DNA from: Adiantum capillus-veneris
Lineage: Eukaryota > Streptophyta > Polypodiopsida > Polypodiales > Pteridaceae
Assembly: GCA_014529385.2 (NCBI GenBank)
Contig: CM043944.1
Coordinates: forward strand, 59,905,268-59,969,267
Reading direction: 5' to 3'
DNA: 64,000 nucleotides
Shown: positions 20,736 through 30,095 of the stretch, in pieces
How positions within the stretch are numbered: the first letter of the stretch is position 1
How the letters are laid out: every line of letters begins with the position of its first letter
Made by a program: the position numbers and the translations under genes
The notes under the pieces: generated by a model
Database searches by the model: none
What the model was told of the DNA's origin: nothing
Seen by the model: the letters and a program-made list of their open reading frames with translations, nothing else

Positions 20736-23610
20736 TTAGATACTTTCCTGCATTAGGAATTTCACGATGTTTTTCCTAAATATTTGCCATCAGGATTACC
20801 GCCGACACGATCGGTGCAACATAGCATCGATGTGGTTGTAAGCAGTAAACCACCATACCGTATGAGTTACTCTAAAGCTATTGAGGTGGAACGTCAGCTT
20901 GCTGATTATCTTAGCAGAGGGTTTATTCAACCCAATTCTCACCATGGTCTTCTCCTATCCTATTAGCGAAGAAAAAAGATAGCAGTATGCGCATGTGCGT
21001 AGACTACCGTGGCTTAAATGCGGTTACTGTTAAGAACAAGTACCCATTGCCGTGCGTGGATGAGTTGTTCAACAAGCTCACTCATGCTCGTATTTTTACG
21101 AAAATAGACTTGTGGTCAGGTTATCACCAAGTACGTATTCGACTTGCTGATATACCCAAACTGCATTCCGAACAAGGTTTGGACACTACGAGTTTTTGGT
21201 TATGCCTTTTGGGTTAACCAATGCGCCGCAACATTCATGACACTTATGGATAGTGTCTTGAGACCGTACTTGGGCAAATTTGTCATTGTTTTTCTCGATG
21301 ACATTCTAGTATACAGTGCTTCTGAAGAAGAACACTTACAACATCTGAGGTAGATGTTCAAATCGTTACGAACAAATCAATTATATGCCAAGGAATCTAA
21401 GTGTGATTTTTTTGAAGGAAGAAATTCACTATCTTGGGCATGTTATTTCAGCTGCTGGGCTACATATGGATCAATCCAAAGTGGATACAATTTGGTAGTG
21501 GCCTGTCCTAAAAATCTGGAGGAGTTACAGATTTTATAGGATTTGCAGGTTTTTATCGAAGGTTCGTTAAAAACTACGCTAATATTGCTATTCCCATGAT
21601 GGACCAACTGAAAGTCAAAGGCAAAGATTTTCAGTGGGGACCCGCTCAACAGCATAGTTTTGATACCCTCAAGGATGCATTAGCTACAGCTCCAATAGTG
21701 GCTATTGCAGATCCTTTGAAACCATTCGTTTTGGAAACGGATGCCAGTGACCGTGCTATTGGAGTAGTCCTGTTTACAAGACGGGCAGCCAATTTCATTT
21801 GAAAGCAAGAAGCTTGATACAACACAACATAACTACTCTGCTTATGAACGCGAACTCTATGCAATAGTGTCTGCCTTGAAAACATGGCAAAATTATTTGT
21901 ATGGTGCTCAGTTTGAGATTGTGTTTGACCATGAAAGCATCAAATGGTTTACACAACAAACCGATTTGAAGGGTGGAAAGCCAGGTGGACTGAGATTCTT
22001 CAGGAATATGACGCCAAGCTTTGATATCGTAAAGGATGATACAATGTGGTGGCTGACGCTCTTAGTCATATGCCGGAGATCAATTCTCTCTTGTTCACGG
22101 AACTTCGTAGTGAATTTTTGGATTCTCTAAAGGGCAAATATGAGCATGATGACGCATATTCCAAAGTGTGGAGCCATGTACAAATGAGGGATCCTTCTCA
22201 CTCCAATGATGGTAGTGTAGCGTTAACCTCCACACACAGCTCTCCTCTGTTGAGTGATGAACTATAGCAATGGAAGCATTTTACCATCGACAATGGGTAC
22301 CTACTCCATAAGGGGAGAGTTGTGTACCGACGGACACAGACATTCGGCGCCAAATTCTTTATGAATGTCATGATAGTCCAAGTGCAAGGAACCCGGGTAT
22401 TAGAAAGACTTATGCTCTCATACGACGACAGTTTTATTGGCCAGGTTTAAATGGATTTGTTCAAGATTATGTCTTGCATTGCCAAAAATGTCTGGTTAAC
22501 AAAGCAGAGCGCCTGAAAGCAGGAGGGCTCTTTCATCCTTTGGATATTCCCGATGGTAAATGGGAAAGTATCTCTATGGATTTTATTGTAGGTTTACCAA
22601 CCACTGTACGACGTCATGACTCAATATGTAGACTGGTTGACTAAACTATGTAAGTTCATTCCAACCAAATCAACGATTAAGACTCCAAAATTAGTCAAGT
22701 TATTTGTGGACAACCTATACAAGTTGTATGGTTTGCCAAGTAACATTGTCAGTGATCGTGATCCCAAGTTTACCAGTCATTTTTGGAGGGCTGTGTTTAA
22801 ATGGTTGGGTACACAACTAAACCTCAGTACACGATCATCCAAAAATGGATGGTCAAACTGAACGAGTTAACCAAGTGCTAGAGGATATGCTATGCGCATA
22901 CGTTAGCAAGAAACGATCAGACTGGGAAGAATATTTACCTCTTCTTGAGTATGCTTACAATAGTGCTAAGCATGTCACGATTGGATTTATTCCTTTCATG
23001 CTCATGTATGGTTTTCAACCTAGGTCACCTGTTACGGTGGGGTTGGAAACCGAAAAGCTCCAACAGGTTAAGGATTTTCTCCAAGACCACATGGATATGC
23101 TGAAACTCGCTCGTCAGAACGTCCAACAAGCGCAGGATCGGTACAAGAAGTACGCTGATGAGAAACGTAGGCAAGTTACCTTTGAGGAAGGGGAGGAATT
23201 ATTTTTACGTGTGCTAGAGCATTCAAAAAGTCTGAAAACTGGGCCAATACCTAGATTATCTCCACGATATTGTAAGCCTTTCAAAATACTCAAGAGAGTG
23301 GGTGATTGTGCCTACAAACTATCACTATCTACACATTCTCGTATTCATCCGGTGTTTCATGTCAGTCGTTTACGTAAGCGGTTACATGGGGACGACAATG
23401 TCATTGGCCAACAGATTCTGGTCGATTTTGTTGAACCTCCTACCTTACCGCATGAACCTGGATGAATTCTCGACTATCATGATTTACGTACACGTCATCA
23501 TGTATGTTGACAAGCTTTAATCAAGTGGAAAGATCGACCTGAGGAAGGTGCCACTTGGGAAAACATTAGTGTTCTTAAGAAGAAGTTTCCCACTTTTGTT
23601 TCAAGGACGA
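20736..23610 (+). pseudogene. Chromovirus pol: RT, RNase H, integrase, chromodomain (broken)
   Basis: Across several frames, in order: the pre-RT mark HDVFPKYLPSGLPPTRSVQH (about 20770-20825), [12 protein letters not shown] (about 20990), [15 protein letters not shown] (about 21095), the catalytic FLDDILVYS (about 21293), RNase H FVLETDASDRAIGVVL (about 21726), the integrase HHCC zinc finger ending CQKC (about 22340-22495), catalytic-core VSDRDPKF (about 22750) and TERVNQ (about 22857), then DFVEPPTLP and a chromodomain end ALIKWKDRPEEGATWEN (about 23515-23565). Known chromoviruses use that domain to steer insertion to chromatin. Stops and shifts near 20965, 21220, 21350, 21540 and 22265 disable this copy. 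Confidence 0.9.
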
Positions 23611-23635
23611 AAACTCTCCCTTAAGGGGGGAGTAA

Positions 23636-23761
23636 TGTCAGGACAAGGGCAAGGCTAGGGAGTCTTAGATGGAAAGGGAACCCAGCTAGGGCAAAGGGCT
23701 AGGATCTTGGACTATATAGTGGGAGGTGGATTCCAGGCACTAGTCTCCCCTAGGTATTACA
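23636..23761 (+). repeat. 3' LTR of the chromovirus (126 bp)
   Basis: It starts TGTCAGGACAAGG like the 5' LTR and ends GGTATTACA, followed by the TCTTT duplication. Confidence 0.9.
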
Positions 23762-23766
23762 TCTTT

Positions 23767-24340
23767 GTCAATGTCCTTCAGCTCAACATACTACTCAAAT
23801 GCGTCAATATGAGCGTCACAATCATCCTTTTCCCACGTTAAACATTGGAAAAGCGATCTTCAAATTAGTTGAACGCTCATGGTGTCTGGATTTTTCCTTC
23901 AAAGGATACTTCAGTTCTCTGGGTCGATGGTTTTTGCAATGGTCTGTGTCTGCATTCCATTTATCGTTATCGTCGATTTACGTAATTGTTTCCCGCTCAT
24001 GCTTCTTCTTCAATTTCTTGGGTTCTGATCTGCAACTTCATCTGTTCCCTTCACTATCCTCAATCTGATTCCTGCCTTTACCCTTATCTGTCCTCTAAGA
24101 TCCAATCAACAAAGAGCGCCTCTCTACTAGTTTTGAATGCCGTCACCTAGATTGAGTTGATGTTGGGAATCCCCAAGTTCCTCAGCTTTCCTAAGGTCAA
24201 GGTGTACATCTGTCTCATTTACAACATCAATTTCAGTGTCAGTCTCACTCCGACTCTTTAAGTATTGTGATGACATGATCTTGCTCTTCCATGAATCTTG
24301 TGATCGGTCTTCTTCCACATCTGACTCTTTTGGACGGCAT
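23767..24340 (-). pseudogene. F1 gag, N-terminal part
   Basis: The minus-strand ATG at 24338-24340 opens MPSKRVRCGRRPITRFMEEQ and then frames shift. The F1 copy at 35353 starts with the same pattern (RRRRPITMFMEEE). Further marks shared with that copy include TDHC and EKSRH. The capsid part (FEQYVELKDIDKD) runs up to the nested insertion and continues at 20081. One frame (24127-24318) is open for 64 codons by chance. Confidence 0.65.
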
Positions 24341-24423
24341 TACTGAACTGCAGCTAACTCCAACCCCAACTGTGAGATATATTCTTTGTCAAGAGTGTTA
24401 GCTCACCCACGTGATTGCCAAAA

Positions 24424-24860
24424 TGGAATGAGCTTGTCACTTTTAATAGCTATTCTAGGTTAAAGAGTTAGAGTTAGTCATATCAAATTGGATATATAGA
24501 CTTCAGATCAAGACTCCAGATAGCGGATGACTAGACAAAGACTAAAATGCAAACAAAAGACAAGAGACTAGAACTAGAAATGATATGTATTTAGATATTG
24601 GAAGTGTATAGCTGGCATCCGATACAACCACAAGAGAGCTAAATGATGATTGGAGCAAATGCTGAATGATTACAAAAGGGTAACACTAAAGTACGAAATG
24701 ACTAGCCCGCAATATGAAGTAATGTATCCTATTTATAAGTACCTGAACTGGGCTAGATTGACTGTACACTGTGCAAATAATGTGGTAACTCTATCGCCGA
24801 TAACTGCTAGTTTCTATCTACTATACTGAATTTGACTAGGATATGTTCCCACTGTCTACA
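24424..24860 (-). repeat. 5' LTR of F1 (437 bp)
   Basis: It is TGGAATG...TCTACA on the plus strand, so TGTAGA...CATTCCA on the minus strand. The minus-strand TATA is the reverse complement of 24729-24737. A leader beginning TTTTGGCAATCACG follows on the minus strand (about 24423-24400). Confidence 0.75.
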
Positions 24861-24865
24861 AACCT

Positions 24866-25107
24866 TATTATAGAAAACCTTCTTATAAAATAAAGGTAAA
24901 ACAAGTGATAAAATGACAAGGCGTGCCTTTTTTGGGGAGCATTGCCCTCAATGGAAAATTAAAGTTATAATGAAATAATCTTATATAATTAGTATAATAA
25001 GGTTGAATAGCATATGTTTTTAATCTCAGCTTTACAACATTAAAAAATCCAAAGGAAAATTTACAAACCTATACAACAAGCTCTAGACTTAAGTTTTGAA
25101 CCTTTTG

Positions 25108-25192
<85 letters not shown>

Positions 25193-25765
25193 TAAAAAAT
25201 ACTATCTCTACAAATAGCATTGTCTTCTTGACAGCAAAAGCCTAGAGCTTGCTCTTCCATGTTCATCTCTTAAAGCCAAAACATAGTGACAAAGGTGAAA
25301 ACAATGGAGCATGCCAAGTCTAATATGAACAAAGGAGAAAAAAAGTGAAATTCATGAAATCTTTTGTTGGCTTAGTAGAGTTCCAATTCATACCAACGTA
25401 CTTATTGTGACTAGCCATGGAGAAACAATGTGGTTGCACATTACCTTCAAAAAGATGAAAGCCCTTCTTTGAAGGGAGAGTCTCTTGTTTGAGAAGAACC
25501 CTAATTTTGAGTGCAAAAAGTTTCTGAGAAACCTAACCTACCAAGCAACAAACAGGGGTGATGTTTTGCTATAGCAAGCTCTCAGAGAATGCAACATTCA
25601 AAGAGTATAGAGAAACACGGAAGAAGGAAATATGCTAACGCCAGTGATGATGGATATACGCTCTTCATGAAAGCCTTGCTTTGTGATTGCCCCTTCGCGT
25701 GACCTACTAAACCCAATCTTCAAAACTTAGGGAAAATTAGTTTGGAAGGGCCACCTTTGGTGGTG

Positions 25766-25767
<2 letters not shown>
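24866..25767. other. Spacer between F1 and the caulimovirid block
   Basis: No coding pattern. It contains an 80-bp AG tract at 25110-25189. Confidence 0.5.
25110..25189. repeat. (AG)40 microsatellite
   Basis: An uninterrupted AG tract after a GGGG run. Confidence 0.97.

Positions 25768-25820
<53 letters not shown>
25768..25820. repeat. (CT)26 microsatellite
   Basis: An uninterrupted CT tract directly left of the tandem repeat block. An AG tract lies at the mirrored place on the far side of the caulimovirid (29714-29756). Confidence 0.97.
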
Positions 25821-25823
<3 letters not shown>

Positions 25824-25825
25824 GC

Positions 25826-26120
25826 GCTACCTAGCACACACTGCCCTGAAGGAGGAGAGATTGACATGTGGGAGATGGGAGCTGCCAAAATCCCTTCCCC
25901 CTTTTGTCGGGCTACCTAGCGCACACTACCTTAAGGAGGAGAGAATGACACATGGGAGGAGGGAGTTGCTGAAATCCCTTCCTATACGGGCTACCCAACA
26001 CACCTACCCTTAAGGAGGAGAGAATGACACATCCCAAAATCCCTTCCTATACTGGCTACCCATCGCACACCACCCTTAAGGAGGAGAGAATGACACGTGG
26101 GAGGAGGGAGCTGCCGAAGC
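25826..26120. repeat. Tandem repeat of 65-85 bp, four units
   Basis: Units start GCTACC at 25826, 25911, 25990 and 26055 and share AAGGAGGAGAGAATGACA. The last unit (26055-26115) recurs in inverted orientation at 29644-29704. Confidence 0.9.
26055..26115 (+). repeat. Left arm of the inverted repeat flanking the caulimovirid
   Basis: About 61 bp whose reverse complement, with a few changes, is 29644-29704. The arms are 3.5 kb apart and enclose the viral relic. Confidence 0.85.
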
Positions 26121-26148
26121 GCGGCTCTATTACAAGCTGCAAAGCAGC

Positions 26149-27483
26149 TTGTTGGAGGATGAAAGAGATCTATACACTATTGCTTGTTGTCATAAAAATC
26201 GCAACAAATTAATTGACAACACAGGCAAACCTCCATCACAAAACCCTGAAGGAGTAGTCATTGAATCAATCAACTACAGTTGGAAAGAAGACCATATTGA
26301 ACCAATCTGGGATATGTCCAATGCAGAACACAGGTCAGGAATTAAACATTATGGCAATGTATTCTTCCAAGGAGATTGGAATCAATTTGATTACTTTTAT
26401 GAGGAAACCATCTACAATGGTCTTCAAGCAGAAATCATTACAGATAGCCTTCCATCTCCTCCCAATGCATATGAAAGTCCTTTTGACCTTGAAGAAGATT
26501 AAAAATTTGATGATTCTCAAATTGAGATTTCGCTGGTTCCATTACGTATGGAAAAGGACGAGCCAATAGAAGAAGCATCTACTAGTGCTGCCCAAACTCA
26601 GAAGACTCCCCAATTTGTGCAAGGTATAAAAAAAGGTAGGAGAAATTACCTTCTACAACATTGATAATCTAGAGCATGATGATATCATCTTAGTTCTAGA
26701 ATACATGCATAATTGGATCTATCAACAAATGCTATTTGGGCACATGAGACATCAAACTGCAGTAGAAGCTACAATAAATGGTTTTACATGCATCCTCAAG
26801 AGATGGTGGGAAATGCTTCCACCGAAAGTAAAAAATTCTATTATGTGACCTGAAGGAAATGCCTCTCCTCTCCTTCTCTTGACTGAAAGTATCTATAAAG
26901 AATTCATTGGGCATTGAGAAGATCAAGCATCATTGGCATTACAGGCTTTTCATGAAGCTCAAATCTATAGTTTCTCTTCCATTTGGGATTTTTGTATTTA
27001 TTGCAAAAATTTAATATATAAAGCAGGTAAATACCATTCTGGAGAAATCAAAGCAGAATTTGTGCACAAACTGCCAAAAGCCATTACCAAGCTGCTTATT
27101 GAAAAATTGGACAACCAAAATCCAGATCTCCAATCTGCAACACTTGGAGATATAATCCAAGCCTTACAGGTAGTAATACAAGAACTATGTATTCAAAAGC
27201 ACGCACAAAAAGGAAGGACTCAAAACCTTCAAACAAGTTCTGCAAGCAAAATTACTACTCTAGAGATTTTGGATGTGCCGACAAAAAGAAGGAATGCTCA
27301 TGCAAGCATCCTAAGATGGGCAAAAAGGAGAAGAAGATCAAACTAAGACCCAAGCATCGATTCTTTCGAAAGCGTAAGTCCACATCTTCAAAGAATGATA
27401 ATAAGTGTTTTATCTGTGGCAAAACAGGTCATTGGGCTTCTGAATGTCCCAAAAAGAAAAATCGATGGCATTTAAAAATATAA
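26149..27483 (+). pseudogene. Caulimovirid coat-protein-like region with zinc knuckle
   Basis: The region carries a Trp- and acidic-rich N-terminal part (26149-26502), a middle part with stops near 26503 and 26845, and a Lys-rich C-terminus. At 27406-27446 it has CFICGKTGHWASEC, the CCHC knuckle typical of plant pararetrovirus coat proteins, preceded by a Cys-Lys-rich basic stretch. In an intact virus this protein forms the capsid and binds the genome. The frame changes at least twice (26933-27346 versus 27187-27483). It is read as a decayed coat region from the knuckle and its position before the protease. Confidence 0.7.
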
Positions 27484-28316
27484 TCCTTGAAGATGGGTAT
27501 AGCTACTCAGAGCTATCCTCTTCCGATCTCTCAGAGTTCAAATTTAGTATTGCTCAGTTTGCAAGCAAAATTCCTTCATTAGCAAACAACAACTACAATT
27601 CAGACTCAAGTTTTGAGGACTATCCCATAGCTCTTAATGTAATGAGCCTGGAAGACTTCATGCCTATTCCTTTTAATCTTCAACGATGGAAAAATTCCTC
27701 TAAAGGAAAACAACCATACAGGTTTGGAGATCCAGAGTCAAACAATTCTGATTTTTCTATCGGCTCTGAAAAATCAGGTAAGAAGACCTTTTCAAAGAAA
27801 AGTTCCAATGAGGTAACTACATTTCAAAAGAAACTAAAAGCTTCTCTGAAAGCAGCTGATAAACCTAAAACACCAGCTTTAGAAAGAATGCTTATTCCAG
27901 CTTTAGCAAAGAAAATGAAAATGAAACAAATTCAGGAGAATAGGCCTCTCTTTGATCGTCACTTTATCAACAATCTAGTCTCTGGTAAAACTAAAGCCAG
28001 ACCAACCCATCAACTACCACTAGGAAGAGAACCCTCATCTCCTTCCAGTTCTGATGATGAAACCATAGCATATCCCCAGTATTTTCCCTCAACATCACAT
28101 AACCTCCGTGGTCTATCCTATAAAGAGTATATCCAAAAGGAAATAGCATTACGACAAAGGGAAGAAACAAAGATCATCAATGAAAATAATGTAGCAATTC
28201 CTATTGTTGGACTGCTAATAAAACCAAAAGGGTTTCAAGTAATAGCTCTAGATGCTTTAATAGATACAGGTGTAGGAGGAACTTCGCTAAAAAAGCCTTA
28301 TTCCCATCAACAATGA
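27444..28316 (+). pseudogene. Caulimovirid protease region, N-terminal part
   Basis: A 290-codon frame overlaps the coat frame. Most of it is a Ser/Lys-rich linker (residues about 1-250). Near the end (about 28245-28275) ALIDTGVGG carries the DTG active-site triplet of retropepsin-like proteases, which cut the viral polyprotein. A stop at 28314 follows 14 codons later, so the domain is truncated. The remainder of the domain continues in other frames to about 28520. Confidence 0.65.
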
Positions 28317-28599
28317 TCAGACTATACCCAGAACCAGACTGTACCCATAAGCTAGACATGATATATATGGCAATGGCTCCAAAGACATTATCAAGGAATT
28401 TGTGTATACATGGATAGAGCTCGGTACTGCCAAGATACCTATTAGACTATCCTTGCATAGCTCGAATATGTGCTATGATTTAGTAGTAGGTTTCGACTTT
28501 GTCTCAAACTAGCCCCTAGGACCTTCACAGAAACCAACTTTAACTTCTTCTATTTAGGGAAAAGATATACCACTCCCATAAAACAGAAAGCTAGTTATG

Positions 28600-29600
28600 C
28601 TATTAATAGTTGTTTGGTATCTATCAACTATTGTGATAGCAAATTCAGAGTTTCAGAAGGAGAAAGAGAAATACAAAAACCAAATAGAAGAAATTAAGGA
28701 CAAAATCTTGCAGAGAACCTCCGATAACCCTTTAGCTTTTTGGGATGAAGAAAAGCACATGATCACTCTTCCGACCATCCCTGAAGTCAATCCAATGAAA
28801 GCATCTCATTCCGGATGTTAATAACAGACACTGAGCTTTGTCGGAAAGAAACAGGAGAGCTACTACAAGAAGGCAAACTAGGCTTGTAGAGCCTTCTACG
28901 TTCAACAACCACAGTGAACAAAAGAGGGGAAAGAAAAGGTTAGTAATTGATTACAAACCTCTTAACAAATTCATAGTTCCAAAGAAATTTCCTATCCCTC
29001 TTCAAGAAGATTTAATCAGAAGAATAAATGGTGCAAAAATCTTCTCCAAATTTGATCTTAAAAGCGGATTCTGGCAATTCAAAGTACTTCCTAAAGATAG
29101 GTACAAAACAATTTTTGTTGTACCCCAAGGTATGTATCAGTGGATTTCCATGCCAATGGGATTAGCAAATGCCCCTTCAGAATGCCAACTCAGGCTTGAA
29201 GTAATATTTGGCTCAATAAAAGTTTTTGCTTGGTATATCTAGATGATATCCTGATAAACTCCAAAGGCATGGAACAACATGTGCAACATCTAATCGAATT
29301 CCACAAGCTGCTCATCAAAACAGGTCTAGTCTTATCTTAATCCAAATGTAGCTTTGCTCAAGAGGAAGCTGACTTCTTAGGCATCACTATTTGAAATGGA
29401 TGTATCAAACTACATGAGCATGTATTAGCAAAAAATGCCAAAACTCCAAATCGATTAAAAAATGTCACAAAGCTCCAACAATTCTTGGGATGCATAAATT
29501 GGATCAATTGGAACATCCCTTACCTAGCTACCCTCACAAAGAAAATTAGGACGCTTCTGCAGAAAAACAATTCAAACAGACGAGGTGGAGTGACATCATT
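28600..29600 (+). pseudogene. Caulimovirid reverse transcriptase relic
   Basis: Frame 28838-29242 shows KRLVIDYKPLNKF, then IFSKFDLKSGFWQFKV and YQWISMPMGLANAPSECQ, all diagnostic of caulimovirid-type RT. The catalytic YLDDILINS is present at about 29232-29262 only in a shifted frame, because the main frame stops at 29240. After it come SKCSFAQEEADFLG and QQFLGCINWI (about 29340-29510). RNase H does not follow. Intact RT-RNase H copies the viral RNA to DNA; this copy cannot. Confidence 0.85.
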
Positions 29601-29643
29601 ACTTAGGTCATAAAAGAGGTAGGAGATATTACCTTCTACAATG

Positions 29644-29704
29644 GGCAGCTGACTCCTCCCACGTGTCATTCTCTCCTTCTTAAGGGTAGCGTGCGATGGG
29701 TAGC
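29644..29704 (-). repeat. Right arm of the inverted repeat flanking the caulimovirid
   Basis: The reverse complement of 26055-26115 with a few differences. A 43-bp AG tract follows at 29714-29756. Confidence 0.85.
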
Positions 29705-29711
29705 TCGAGAG

Positions 29712-29713
<2 letters not shown>

Positions 29714-29756
<43 letters not shown>
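29714..29756. repeat. (GA)21 microsatellite
   Basis: A GA tract between the inverted repeat arm and the upstream region of the PPR gene. Confidence 0.95.
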
Positions 29757-29761
<5 letters not shown>

Positions 29762-30095
29762 TTGTCTTGCTACATTAAAAAATACCAAGATTTGACTTTT
29801 CTCTTTAATTCCTTCAAATTTAAGGTATGAGAAGGAAACATTACACTGTGACTGCAAACAGTCCCACGCTTCGCAACTGGAGTTGCCAAAAAATACATAT
29901 GAGGCGTGTGGCATCGCAGCTCGAGCCCACCCTCGTAGCAGAAGAGACGTGCGATGGCGGTCGCCTTTATGGAACGGTGTGTAAGAACCGCTGTTCTGTA
30001 CACACACACACACACACGCACACATCTCAGCACAGCTGGTTTTATGTTCACAGAGCACCGCCTAGAAAGCAGCAGTAAAGGCTACACAAGCAAAC
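29757..30095 (+). other. Upstream region of the PPR gene
   Basis: No gene on either strand that I trust. It contains a short CA tract (30001-30017). I see no clear TATA box. The promoter, if any, would have to lie here or within the adjacent repeats. Confidence 0.35.

Larger units (their letters stand above)
20082..23761 (+). mobile_element. Ty3 chromovirus with short LTRs, gag deleted
   Basis: The LTRs are 20082-20242 and 23636-23761, with perfect target duplication TCTTT (20077-20081 and 23762-23766). A PBS (GGTATCAAGAGCC, near 20245) follows the 5' LTR. A purine tract TTAAGGGGGGAGTAA (23621-23635) precedes the 3' LTR. The interior holds RT, RNase H, integrase and chromodomain in the chromovirus order, but only about 500 bp lie between PBS and RT, so gag and protease are missing. 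Pol has several stops and frameshifts. It is inserted in the F1 gag, in the opposite orientation. Confidence 0.9.
17029..24860 (-). mobile_element. F1 element: minus-strand gag-protease LTR element, split by a nested chromovirus
   Basis: The LTRs are at 24424-24860 (5', minus strand) and about 17029-17381 (3'), both with the minus-strand TATA motif. Flanks AATCT (17024-17028) and AACCT (24861-24865) look like a target duplication with one change. Without the 20082-23761 insertion the element is about 4.1 kb. Minus-strand relics run in order: gag start (24340), capsid, two CCHC-like clusters (near 19490-19400) and a retropepsin-like region (near 18010-17880). I see no RT, RNase H or integrase, so the copy was probably non-autonomous even before it decayed. 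A third LTR of the family is at 34838-35269. Confidence 0.75.
26130..29641 (+). mobile_element. Endogenous caulimovirid (pararetrovirus) relic
   Basis: On the plus strand, in broken frames: a coat-protein-like region, a CCHC knuckle, an aspartic protease start and a reverse transcriptase of caulimovirid type. No movement protein is recognised and RNase H is missing beyond about 29600. No LTRs border it, which fits Caulimoviridae, which do not need integrase. Frameshifts and stops occur in every domain, so it is a fossil. It ends at 29618-29641 in a repeat of a coat-region motif (first copy 26635-26659) and then the inverted repeat arm, so the right end is rearranged. The virus genus cannot be set by eye. 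Confidence 0.8.
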
